A stretch of DNA of 64,000 nt, taken from assembly GCA_021307315.1 (NCBI GenBank), contig JAJSPD010000026.1, positions 1-64,000 of the forward strand, read 5' to 3'. Position numbers and translations under genes: made by a program. The stretch's first letter is position 1, and the number at the start of each line of letters is the position of its first letter. The notes beneath the pieces were generated by a model. That model was not told the DNA's origin. It saw only the letters and a program-made list of their open reading frames with translations, and did no database searches. This document shows positions 33,393 to 45,012 of this stretch, in pieces. The stretch is from Bisporella sp. PMI_857. Lineage: Eukaryota; Ascomycota; Leotiomycetes; Helotiales; Helotiaceae.

Positions 33393-36300
33393 ATGTCTGC
33401 TCGGCCTCAGAGGGCTAAGCTTGCACAGCGAACCTTGTCAGATTCTATGGGAAAGCATACAAGGATATCACACGAGAACGAAGAGTCTTTGGGTCGAAGC
33501 GGAGAAAGCTCCGACCTCGAAACCACAAATAAACCTCAACATTTCTCAAGACTTGAGATTGGTGATTTCCTCGAGTTTGACCCAAGACCAACGTTCGTGC
33601 TCGACAAAGATACGAATTTTGAAAATGCTCCAGTTGAGCCCGTTTTCTGCAATGCGGCATTCCGTTCCAACCATCAGCTTGCGACTACTGTTATCCAGTC
33701 ACGATCGAATTCACCATCACTACCTTATCCAAAGACGTCGCCTGTGGAATTTAGAGTATGGGTGAAAGAATCAGCCCGTCTTGAACAAGACAAGTCCTTG
33801 GTTCCACCAACGTTTACTTATGCTGGTTACGTCTGGAATGCCTTTTCTATTCGCGAACGTTGGTCGGTCTTCAGCGGCACTGTCCAGAAGAACAGACGCA
33901 TCTCTGGGAGTGTTTCATCTAGAGGTCACAGTCCTTCTAGGTTGTCAGTAGATGCGTCTAGAGATACTCCTCTGGTGCGGGCTAATAGTGCTCCTATCTT
34001 AAAGAATCATCTCGAAACTCGAAGCACGGAGATTCCAGCTTCTACATGGCTCGCACCTGGCACTCCAGACTGTAGGTATTCCTTTATCCACAGAAATCAT
34101 TGGGACAATCATTCTCCTTCATCTAAGGGCATATCTTGAATAGCTCGATGTGTCTCTTTGGTTCGTCGTAGTCGATCTGTGCAACCTCAGAATAGACGAA
34201 CATGATATTCACAGATCAGAAACTGACACGAATGTATCGAATAGGGACAGTACCTCATCCGGAAGGAGATCTTTCTCCTCATATTATATTTGCTCGAGGT
34301 GTAGACTGGGCTGCAACACCTTTAGGTGACATGAGTACTTGGTCACCAGAGTTCAGGGAAGTCGCTAATCTTTGATGCGCAACCCGCACCCAGTTGCTCT
34401 CTTCTGGGGTGATGAGTTGACCGTAATGTACAACAAAGCTTACGCTGAAGGAGTTGCGGTCATAAGCATCCTGGCTTAATGGGCACAGGTTTCCGTGGGC
34501 CATTCAAGGAGCTATGGGATCTAGTCTCGGAGGTCTTCGATGCCTGCGTACGGACAGGAAAGTCTGTAGCGATGAACGAGCAAATGCTCCCTATTCACAG
34601 ACATGGATTTTTGGAAGAAACATTTTATACTTGGAGTATCACTCCGCCCTATGGTGGCACTTCAAAGATACTCGGGTTATACAATGCACCATTCGAAACC
34701 ACTAGACAATCAATTAACGAGAGACGTATGCGAACTTTACTAAATCTGGCAGAGCAAGTCGGCCCCACAAAGTCAGTATCAGCGTTCTGGACCAGAGTTC
34801 TAGGTGCGCTGGCAGCTAATGAGTTTGATTTCCCTTTCGCACTCCTGTACTCAATAGTCGATGAGGACGGTGATGATGGGTCCTCAACGTCATCGGAAAG
34901 CTCCTATGGCCTGAAATTATGTGTTTTAGAAGGTTCACTTGGCGTCCCTGAAGATCACCCAGCGGCTCCGGCGAAACTTAATCTCAAACGGTCTCGCGGG
35001 GGCTTCATTCCCACGTTTTGCGATGCTATGCAGACAGGAGAACCAAAATTGCTAAATATGCTTGACGGAACCCTATCCGAATCTCTTATTGAAGGCTTGC
35101 AATGGCGAGGATTTGGGGACCCTTGCAAGCTTGCAATAGTATCCCCTATCCGCCCAACAACAGGCGAAAATGTGTTGGGATTTTTGGTGATTGGTTAGTT
35201 AACCCAAATCAACTTTGTGGGGTAATATCCCTTCACTCGTTTCATGAATTGTGAAAACTGTTTTTATCTACCAAATCCCATTAAGCAAGAAATTGACTTT
35301 GGGTTCCCCAGGTGTCAATCCGAGGCGACCCTATGATAAGGATTATGAGGCCTTTATTCGGCTTCTGAATAGGCAACTCGCAACTTCGTTAGCAAGTGTT
35401 ACACTTTACGAGGATGAGATCCGTAGGTCGACCAACCTTGCAGAAGCTGCAGCGCTGGAGCGTACACGTTTAAACGAGGAGCTTGCCGTCTCGAAAAGTG
35501 TAAGCGACATAGTCCCTTCCACTAACCGGGCTAATGCGATCATAGCGGCTCCAACGCATTGCCGAAGTTTCGCCTGTTGGAATGTTCAGTATAGATGCTC
35601 AAGGTCTCCTTCTTGAAGGTAAGTTAACGTGGCGAGAAGTTGCAGATGTGAAAATCTCCGTAATTGACCTCATATGTAGCGAATGACAGATGGTTTGAAA
35701 TGACTGGTTACTCGCAAAATACAGCGCACAGCATGTTCTGGCTGGATCTCTATAGCGAAAGTAGCCAATCTCTAACCTTAGATGGATGGCGCAGATTGGT
35801 AGAGGATAAGCTGCCATGGACAGAAGAACTGCAGCTCAAGAAGCCATGGTTTGATCCAATCACTGGCGAAGAAGTAGCCCACTGGGTTTTAGCGGTAAGT
35901 GCTTCTAGCGTTAATCTAATGCTGTACACAACATTTCAAAGTTTTCAAGAACGGAGGGTATACGGCATAGGCCAAGCGCCTTGATGCATCATGCCAATTT
36001 ATCACGTTAGCAGAGAACACGAGGGAGGTCCCAAGTTCTCTATGCCTTCTCACATGTTTATTTTTCATGAAGTATGCTTTATCAAGTGAGAGAAATCAGA
36101 GCGCTACATAAATTAGCAAGCGCATTAGACACAATATGCAGTGGGGTTATACCCAAACTTTGCGGAATGCTATATTATTACGGCGCTGACTTAGAAACCC
36201 GTAGGCTGCGCAACCAGAGTTTAATTCAGATAACAGCATCAAGGGCGTAATAGGCTCGATAACTGATATCACGTTGCAGAAACGATCTGCTAGGGACGCT

Positions 36301-38214
36301 GAAACTCGTGCACGACTATCAGAACAGCTGCTTCTTCGTACCCAAGAAGCGGAAGCTTTACAAAAACAAAGACTGGAGGAAGCAGAAGAAATGAGACGAC
36401 AACAGAACAATTTCATCGATATTACCTCCCAGTAAGAAAGATCATCTTCCTTGTTGAGGCTTGCTGATACAAGTGATTAGTGAAATGAGAAACCCTTTAA
36501 GTGCAATTGGTGGGCTCATCATGACTTTTTGAAATGCCACCCTAACTGCCACTACAGTTCAATGTGCAGATTCAATCTCGAGTTCGATGACTGAGATCTA
36601 TAACACAGCTCATCCTCTGATTGATAAAGGACTTGCATCGGTTATCAAGAGCAGCATAGACGCTGCTGAGACGATTCAACTTTGTGCATAACATCAAAAG
36701 AGCATTGTAGATGACATTCTTACCATCTCAAAACTAGACTCTAATCTACTCATTATCTCGCCTGCACCTGTACGGCCAGTCAAGATTCTTCAACAAGGTA
36801 TTTCTTTCTCTATTCCAGCTTTCAACGGCAAACTTTTGCTCTGTATATATGAGTTACAGCATGGTTAATGCCTCTCCTTAGCATTGAAAATGTTTATGGC
36901 TGAGTTCAATTCGAATGAGATCAAAATGGCAACACACATTGATGAGTCGATTGAAGACCTAAAAGTTGATTGGGTTCTATTGGTAAGTTATCGATCATGC
37001 AGAGCAAAGCTTCTTGCTCCGTAAAGTGACATGAATTATGTATCAAACTGTGCCTCACACACGATAGATGTTCTGAAGGCATGACACTTTCATTTGGAGA
37101 AAACTAACTTTGAAATTTGTAGGACCCATCTCGCCTGTTGCAGGTGCTAATCAACCTCCTTACAAATGCTATCAAGTTCACCAAATCAGAACGGAAGCGT
37201 TGTATAGATATCTCAATTAGTGCGTCAAGACAACCACCAACAGAAGGAGGCTCTAAATTCAAATTCTTTCCAACAAAGAAAACCCGCCTAGACCTGATCA
37301 GTGGGGAAGACTGGGGCACTGGAGAAATCTTATACTTGCGTTTTGAAGTGCGAGATACAGGGTGCGGCCTCACTGAAAGTGAAAAAAAGAATCTGTTCAC
37401 AAGGTTCTCCCAGGCTTCCCCTAGAACACACATCCAATATGGAGGCTTTGGTCTTGGTCTATTTATATCCCGCCAACTCACCGAGTTGCAAGGCGGTTCT
37501 ATTGGAGTAGCTTCAGAGGCAGGTGTTGGCAGTACCTTCGCTTTCTACCTAAAGTCTCGTCGTGTAGAAGCCCCAGACTCATCAGTGGTCGAGTCGCGAT
37601 TATTCTCCGACATGGAGTCAAAAGCGCAGATTGCTCAAGAAGATGTTTCATTCTTAGCGGATACTACTATAGCGCTACGTAGGAGGTCGATATTGTCGAG
37701 TTCTCAGCACGCGTCGCTGGCTGATGCGAGAGGCTGGCACGTACTAATTGTAGAGGACAACCTAGTGAATCAAAAGATTTTGGCTGCTCAAATCACCAAG
37801 CTCGGTTGCACAACTTATGTTGCAAACCATGGCGGAGAAGCGTTAGAGATACTACGGAGTACGAGACACTTTAAAGGGCGGGAACTAGATGGAAAAGATC
37901 TATCAGTCATTTTGATGGATCTGGAAATGCCTGTCATGGATGGCCTCACCTGCGTGAGAAAGATACGAGAGCTTGAAGCGGATGGATCGATACGTGGACG
38001 CATCCCGATCATAGCAGTGACGGCGAACGCTCGCGCCGAGCAGATCGTGTCGGCCAAAGATTCAGGAATGGTAGGTTTTCTTCTTGTCCTATCATTTTGC
38101 CCTTGCACGACATACTAACTCATATAGGATGATGTGATGACGAAACCTTTCAGGATAAAGCAACTAATACCGAAAGTTGAGGCACTCCTTCAGAGTATAG
38201 CACCGAGTGCTTGA
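33393..38214 (+). pseudogene. hybrid histidine kinase, disrupted
   Basis: Protein-level reading gives, in order, an N-terminal low-complexity region, a PAS-like segment (about 34230-34700), a GAF-like segment (34700-35400), a PAS (NDRWFEMTGYS; 35546-36280), a dimerisation/phosphoacceptor box (SHEMRNPLSAI, built across introns 36432-36480 and 36510-36557), an HATPase (LINLLTNAIKFT, DTGCGL, GFGLGL; 37123-37560) and a receiver (LIVEDNLVNQ, LMDLEMPVMDG, TKPF; 37735-38214). At least ten GT-AG introns are intact. The frame is broken by a TAA at 36689-36691, where relatives have Gln (CA-Q-HQK). It is also broken by three apparent 1-bp losses near 34200, 34370 and 34457. Downstream domains remain clean, so inactivation looks recent. 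Assembly indels could explain the shifts but less easily the stop. Confidence 0.75.
35895..36204 (+). other. unusually long intron in the histidine kinase locus
   Basis: GCG|GTAAGT at 35894/35895 joins to CCGTAG|GCTGCG at 36204/36205 to restore the PAS reading (WVLA-AAQPEF). The intron is 310 bp, whereas most others in this locus are about 45-140 bp. It may contain an insertion. Confidence 0.6.
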
Positions 38215-39056
38215 TGATAGAACCTAGAAACAGATAGAACTATTGGAAATGGTACAAACGGTTGAATTCTACTAAACCATGGCTTCTACCGTGTATGAGA
38301 ATATTGCCACAATCATGGACCGCATGAATATATCCTATCAACATGACGCAGCCACCTCTCACCTCAAGCTGTACAAATTGAAGGTTGAACATGCAAAAAT
38401 CGATCGGTGCACGGAGTGTCTTTAAAGTATCAAAGGTGTCGCCGTAGAGTCTCCATCTCCCAAAAGTCTCTTAATTTCCTCCACCCACTCCAAGTGGTCC
38501 GGACTCGTTTTGCAAGTGCATACACCATCAGGCAGATGCGCTCTTTTGCATTCACGTAAATCCGCAAAACGCCATCATACAGCGGCCCCCAAATACGAAA
38601 AGCGTGTCTGCGAAGCATCAGGCAATCAACTTTGTTTTGCCTCCAGATGACCATCAGCCGCAATGCAACCTGCGGCTGATTGGCCGAGCCCACCCTCCAT
38701 CCACGACCTATGAGATGGTTCAGGAATGATATGCATTTGTATCCCGTTCACAAGTTGTGTTAGCTTCAATATCATGCAGCTGCAAAGGTGGCTATGCTGT
38801 CGGACCGTATGGTTTTCGTAGCCTCAATTACGATATCGGGGTGAGACGGATAATAGTGGAGGCTGTAATGTCGGTCCTTCATCCACCGGTGCTCTCTGGG
38901 GGCATCATATATTATTAAGGAATGAGGCTGGTCGTTGCGGTTGCCATAAAGCAAGGCTTTCGGGCTATTCACATTTACGTCGCATCATCACTACTCAAAA
39001 AACATCAGATCTAAAATTTTGAGTATAGATCCTATTTGCAAGAGTATTTCTTTGCA
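38215..39056. other. intergenic with minus-strand coding-like fragments
   Basis: It lies between the disrupted kinase and the CorA-like gene. Two open frames on the minus strand (38430-38740 and 38772-38990) read like protein sequence and are listed separately. Confidence 0.4.
38430..38990 (-). pseudogene. unrecognised coding-like fragments, possible gene remnant
   Basis: The upstream fragment (38990-38772) is open for about 70 codons. It contains LLYGNRNDQPHSLIIYDAP and HYSLHYYPSHPDIVIEATK, and ends in TGA. The downstream fragment (about 38740-38430) is open for about 100 codons, with QVALRLMVIW, LYDGVLRIYVNAKERICL and GWRKLRDFWEME. Neither has a convincing ATG, and I could not join them by a GT-AG intron that keeps frame. 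The amino-acid composition is typical of folded protein (Trp, Tyr, Leu, charged), unlike random frames nearby. I do not recognise the family. They may be one decayed gene, an unannotated spliced gene, or chance. Confidence 0.3.
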
Positions 39057-42000
39057 ATGTCCAATTGGCCCAAAGAGAAGTGTACGAGCGGGCTAGACCA
39101 TGGTATAGATATCGAAGGTGGAATGCTGCACTACTTCGGCTGTCTGGAATTCAAGAAACGCCAGAAGTTTCTTGATTCTCTCCCAGCAGATCAACAGAGG
39201 CTGAAAAATACCATACTAGAAGAGACTACACGGATCCAAAAATCACGAGGGCTATTTGAGAAGGATGGTCAAAACACCAAATATGGAAAACTGCTTTCCA
39301 AATTCAAGATAGCACAGCAGATGAGGAAGAAGAGAAATCCCTTACATGGTCCCCCCAGAATTGATCCACCTCCAGCAGCTTCATCGACGTCTCCACGTCC
39401 GACTGCAGCCCCAAAGACCCCTACAACTGATGTTGTAGACTTGGATGATTTGAATGCGAACGTGATATACTTCAAGAACCATGCACCATATACTCACCCA
39501 AAGTTTCAGGAGTCTGGCAACTTTCCGAATCAGAAAGTTTCCCTCAATCTGCTGCTCAATAAAGACCAGGAGAGGAATCCGCTAATGTGGAAATGCGAGG
39601 AAGGTATGATCCGATACTTTCATGTCCCTGCCAATAATATGGCGTGGATTGAGGCAAGTGATCCTTTTTCAACACATTAGCATCCAGGTGTGCATTCTGA
39701 TTCCATGTAGGAGATTATTGCACGCTATTATAATGAAGATAAACCGGATCTTGACGGCCCATATCGAAAACCCCAGGGTGGCGAACCAGAATCTAAGACG
39801 AGAATGCTCCTCCGGCCGCAGTTTTGGAGAGGCCTGCAGCATGGGAATCGTGTTGATTTACCCACTCACACTCGCCATATGAGGCCGCGGTGTTATGTAA
39901 TATCCACTGGTATGTCTCGCTACGATATGGCGCAATCAAATATGACAGCATTAGACCATCACTATATTGATTTTCCTTTTTGACAGATTCCAAGAAAACC
40001 GAGATAAAGCCTAAGAATATTGTGCTTTTTGTAAGAATCTCTCTTCTCTCCTTTGCAAATGGCGAGACTGATTAATTGAGATGCCATACCTGCACTGGGA
40101 AACCGATAGAAGGAGGGCAAGAGCTGCAGACGTTATCAAAAGAACTAGTCATGCAAAGATGTCAACCATGGATGATGTAGTGGATGCTACAGCAATAAGT
40201 GAAATAGAAGGCTTATTCGAGAGAGCAACGTCTGACGGTTTGGTGTATAATATATCGACAACGATGAGGCGGTCAAGAAGAAAGCAAGCAACTAAACGAA
40301 TCACTAATTCAACAATCCAAGGACAAAAATTACTTGGAAGTATTCTGTTCCATGCAGCAGCTCTCTATGAGGCGATGGATGGCCTCACTGATGAGAAACT
40401 GATCGAAACATATTTAATGGCCACGCCACCATTGCACCCTCGTCGGACATTAGATCAATCTTACTACTGGACTCTCAAAGATACAAGGAAAAGAGATAGG
40501 GACCAAGTTGTCTATAGAGGCACAGCTCCAGCATCGAAGCTCATGCACCACAGATGTTTTAAAGGAGAGAGAGGCAACAAGACATATAGACAAGCGCTGC
40601 AGGATGGTTCAGTACAGGCAGCTTGTAAGCAATGCCAGGAGGATATTAGAAGGGTCCCAAGAGTCGTGATGGTGGATCAATTATGGATGTGGGTCCTTGA
40701 CGAGAGTGAGTAGATCTACCTTTTCGCCTCTGGTCATATAGGGACAGCATAATATCTAATTCACTTTGCACTAGATACTATTATAACCAGCTTTCCGAAG
40801 CGATGGGGCCGGAATAAGTAAGTCAAAGAGTTGCCACACAATGTACTGTTTATGGTGTTCTATATACAAAACATTCACATAACAAGACGGCGGTTCCTGA
40901 CGTCAGTTGATGTAGGCCAGATCCTTCAGCAATTCAAAAATGTATTCGGACTCGGATCCAAGCTGCACGAGATGATGAGATTCGCACGGTGTATGATCTA
41001 GGCATTATTATCATCGATCAATGCTCTCGCGTCTTCTTTGACCGGACCCAATCGATTGATCTACAGCCACAAGTTATGGATAACTTTGGGAACGCGATTG
41101 GTAAAGTGGTAAGCTAATAGCTAAGCCTTCCTGTCAGTACTGGTTCTAAAGCATGACCAGAGCCACAAGACGACAATTGCCTTTGATCACTTCTGGGACT
41201 TCACCCGATTGACGTCAAAGAAGTACAACGCACATGAAGATGGGGAGCCAGAAACCCGAACCGTGCAAAACATGCAGAAAACGCTACTTGACATCAATCC
41301 AGAGGGTCAGCTTCTGAGAGAAATAAAGGATATTATGGATGAGCTATTCATCATGACCCAAATCAAGAATCAAGAAGAAAGCGTCGCTAGGACGTATATG
41401 AAACTTGTCAAAAATATCCTACATCCTAGTCTCTCATCGAGGGACAACATCGGAAGAAATAGAAGCGATTTAAGTTTGCCAGAGACGAGGGTCAAGAGAC
41501 CCTCGTTGACGGTTGATCAACACAGACCGACATTTCACGAGCTGTTTGAGGGTGAAGGAGATGTTGATTTCTCGTCCACGCTAGCGACCGATCTAACAGA
41601 CAGCTTTGCGGACCAGATACAGGAGTTAGGATATCTGAAAGCTGCTGGAGAGAGAACAGAGGCCGCCGTAAGTCGTCTTTGCCCTGAACCCAAATCAAGA
41701 TGCTCAATGCTATATAGCTTAAGGATCTTATGGAACTGAAGCAACAGCAAGCCGGAGTAATGGAAGCACGAGAAGCTGTGAAGCAAGGCGAAGAGAGTCT
41801 TAAACAGGGCCGCTCCATCATGTTATTCACAGTGGTTACCATAATTTTCGTACGTAAACCCAACTTACCATCCATGGATAGATAAATAGTGTAGAGAATT
41901 AGTAGCTAGAAGACTGACGGATGCAGCTTCCGCTCTCATTTTTTGCAACCATATTCGGCATGAACGCCACCGAACTGACAGGCCAGACCGACGGCTTCAA

Positions 42001-42447
42001 ATTCCGAGATATCTTCAGATACATGAGTAAGTTCTATGCACGCCCCTGTTAGCCCCATCGCTGACCACTATGAAAGTCCCAATCTCATTCGTAATGATAA
42101 CCACGTCGCTCTTCCTCGCCTTCAGCAAGCTCACGCGGGCTGTCCTCTCCTTCGCCTTCAACTACGCATGGGCATGGATCATCACGCGCAGCCCCATCTA
42201 CGTGTTATGGCACGACGTACGCTGGCACGACAAGCATGTTAGCAGCAAGACGTTGAACGAGCAGGAGAAACTGCTGGTCGACAAGATGAAGGCAGACGCG
42301 TTGAGGAAGCAGCGGGAGCGCAAGATCAAGAGGGAAAAAGACGAAGAGGCGGCACGGCAGGAGGGGACGAGGAACCCGACGAGCCTTGCTGGACGGGCAG
42401 AGAACGCGAGGATGGCGCAGAAGAGGAGGAAGCACGGCGGCGTGTGA
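39057..42447 (+). CDS. fungal CorA-like membrane protein (GMN motif)
   Basis: Ten exons (39057-39653, 39711-39909, 39987-40030, 40081-40705, 40775-40817, 40916-41108, 41161-41667, 41718-41849, 41927-42026, 42077-42447) give 936 aa. Intron 1 (39654-39710) uses a GC donor, GAG|GCAAGT...TAG|GAG, restoring WIEEIIARYY. The cytosolic part has PKNIVLFMPYLHWE, TLDQSYYWTLKDT and MVDQLWMWVLDENTIITSFPKRWGR, all typical of the large fungal CorA-like family. The C-terminus has a long coiled region, then TM1 ending in ATIFGMN (Gly791-Met-Asn793), TM2 (ISFVMITTSLFLAF) and a Lys/Arg/Glu-rich tail. CorA proteins are pentameric Mg2+ channels; transport by this fungal branch is untested. ATG 39057 is the first in frame; an upstream exon is possible. 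Confidence 0.85.
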
Positions 42448-43334
42448 GGAACTGGACATTGGCTGAGATGCAGAGCGCGCGTATACATGCTACGTCCTAG
42501 TACTCAATATTCTTGGGCAAAATCTACAATATCCTGTATGTTCTAAAGCACGTCTCCTACGATCTCGATGTATTATATAAACCTGTAAGCCCAAATAGGA
42601 AAGACTCGAAAGATTCATTTTGTCATATCATCGAACAAAGCCGCTCTTCCACAACGTATCCACCACCGAGAGAGAAAAAAAAGACCTTCCCAGAGCCCTG
42701 TATAATGTACAAAGGTTTCATACCAAATATATAGAAACAATGAGTTCTCTGCAAAAAGTATTCATACAAAGATGTCCTTATGCCCGATGTCCGAGCCGAC
42801 CTCCGCTCTCTGCCGAAGGCACAGGGGGTTCGGGACATGGGATGGTAAAACCGCACTACAGCCGCGAAGCATCAGACATGCTCAATTTTGCAGATACACA
42901 CCAAAAAGAAAACAATGATATCAGCGGCTGAAACAACTATTCCTCATAGGCCCAATGCCCGGCGATATCTCGAACCCCGCGCCGAAGAGGTGTCTGGTGC
43001 TGTATTAAAAGTTTCCTATTTTACCATTCTAGGCTATCCACACCCCCCCATTACCCGGCAATAAGAGGGACTTTAGAACGGACGTACACCAGTACACGCA
43101 TAACATGGCTTTAAGCTCAACCTTTGTATCGTCCGTGGCCGAGAGTGCCTTGATTATTCATGATATTATGGCAGAAAGAAAAGGTATAAAGATATTTTCC
43201 ATTTCCCATCGTTTCCTTTCTTCACGGAACCACTTTTCCATCTATATACGCATCGCGCAACTTGCAAAAATCTGTATCCGTGGTGTGATCTATACTTCAT
43301 CTGCACCTATCCGTAAACCTATATATTTCACAAA
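42448..43334. other. intergenic / aldo-keto reductase upstream region
   Basis: About 0.9 kb. It has no supported gene and likely contains the reductase promoter and 5' UTR. Confidence 0.5.
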
Positions 43335-44471
43335 ATGTCAAGCGCCTTCAGACCCCCTCCCCCGCCAAAATCAGCCTTGGGCTACTACCGCATGCTGGCG
43401 CCCACAGCCTCCGTGAGAGTCAGTCCCCTCTGTCTGGGAGCCATGAATTTCGGCGACGCATGGGTAGATTTCATGGGGGAGTGCAACAAGGAGACTACCT
43501 TCAGCATCCTGGACCACTACTACACGTCCGGAGGCAACTTCATCGACACGTCCAACAACTACCAGGCGGAGCAATCCGAGCGCTGGATCGGGGAATGGAT
43601 GGCCTTGCGTCAGAACCGTGACCAGCTCGTCCTGGCTACGAAGTTCACAACCGCGTTCCGCGGCGGGCACGGCGATAAGGAGATCCTGATCAACACCGCA
43701 GGAAACGGTACTAAATCGCTCCATCTTTCGCTAGAAGCCAGCTTGAAAAAGTTGCAGACGACGTATATCGATTTGTTATACGTGCACTGGTGGGACTTCA
43801 CGACCTCGATCCCGGAGCTGATGCAAAGCCTCAACACGCTCGTGCAGCAAGGGAAAGTGCTCTACCTGGGGATCTCTGACACGCCGGCGTGGGTCGTGTC
43901 CAAAGCGAACGAATACGCACGGCAAAACGGGTTGCGGCAGTTCTCCGTCTATCAAGGGAGGTGGAGCGCGGAGCATCGAGATTTCGAACGCGATATTATC
44001 CCGATGTGTCAGGAAGAGGGGATGGGCATCGCGCCGTGGGGCGCATTAGGCGGTGGGAATTTCAAGACCGAGGAGCAGCGGCAGAGTCAGGAGGGGAGGA
44101 AATGGGGAGTGGTGGGTGAGGCTGCCATCAAGATCTCGAAGGTGCTCGAATCCATTGCCAAACAGAAGCAAAGCCAGATCACGAGTGTGGCGCTTGCGTA
44201 TGTGATGGCGAAGGCGCCATATGTGTTCCCCATTGTAGGCGGACGGAAGATCGAGCATCTAAAGGGAAACATTGAGGGGTTGAGTCTGGAGCTGAGCGCT
44301 GAGGATATTGCGGAAATCGATGGAGCGAATGAATTTGATGTTGGATTTCCAATGAACTTCCTTGGTGGTGCCGACGCGCCGAATGATCCATCGAAGGTGT
44401 GGTTGATGGGCTCGGCTGGGATCACACAACATCTGAGGAAGCCACATACGTTGGGACCCTATAAGAGCTAG
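43335..44471 (+). CDS. aldo-keto reductase (aryl-alcohol dehydrogenase / NorB-like)
   Basis: A single exon of 378 aa. The (alpha/beta)8 AKR pattern is complete. Catalytic residues are Asp71 and Tyr76 in NFIDTSNNYQ, Lys103 in LATKF and His151 in YVHWWD. The late nucleotide-binding segment is PIVGGRKIEHLKGNI. The sequence resembles the fungal AKR9 group (Aad aryl-alcohol dehydrogenases, norsolorinic acid reductase-like), which reduce aldehydes with NADPH. No polyketide synthase or other biosynthetic partner lies nearby, so a general detoxifying or aryl-aldehyde role is more likely than secondary metabolism. The coding sequence is GC-richer than its flanks, especially in its first two thirds. 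Confidence 0.92.
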   Translation: MSSAFRPPPPPKSALGYYRMLAPTASVRVSPLCLGAMNFGDAWVDFMGECNKETTFSILDHYYTSGGNFIDTSNNYQAEQSERWIGEWMALRQNRDQLVLATKFTTAFRGGHGDKEILINTAGNGTKSLHLSLEASLKKLQTTYIDLLYVHWWDFTTSIPELMQSLNTLVQQGKVLYLGISDTPAWVVSKANEYARQNGLRQFSVYQGRWSAEHRDFERDIIPMCQEEGMGIAPWGALGGGNFKTEEQRQSQEGRKWGVVGEAAIKISKVLESIAKQKQSQITSVALAYVMAKAPYVFPIVGGRKIEHLKGNIEGLSLELSAEDIAEIDGANEFDVGFPMNFLGGADAPNDPSKVWLMGSAGITQHLRKPHTLGPYKS

Positions 44472-45012
44472 GTGGAAACAGATAATTCAATGTATGAACA
44501 ATAACGGACTGCTCGAATAATACTTTCGGGTCATTGTGGGTGAAGGCATAGCTCAAAGTTGGACAACTCTTCTCTCCTAGCAAGACCATAGATATGAAAA
44601 ATTTTATGATGTATTGGCGCTATATCTAGATTATTCATCCATCCTGTCATAGTTCAAGATGGTTTTCATCTCGTATCAGTCGGAACAAAGGGTCCAACTC
44701 GAACCATGTCCATTAATAAAGGGTATGGGACGAGGGACGCACTTCCACCATAAAATATACTTGATCTCCATCGCGCCACAATCAACCACTCTCGTCTATA
44801 TCAATTGCATACCCTCTCGGCATGCTTCAGCCACTTCCGTGGCAAACAGTAGTTGCTACGCAGTAGAACAGATGCAATGCCGATGCTGGGCCATAAAAAT
44901 ATGGCTTGTAATCAAATCATCAACCACCCGCGCAATGCTTTGTTTCCGTAGGAATATCGAGATAGAAAAAGAAAATTTTGATGCTGAAAATATATAAAAA
45001 CATTCGGCTCCT
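44472..45012. other. intergenic between convergent AKR and Pat1 genes
   Basis: About 0.5 kb of AT-rich sequence between two stop codons; it should hold both 3' UTRs. Confidence 0.5.
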
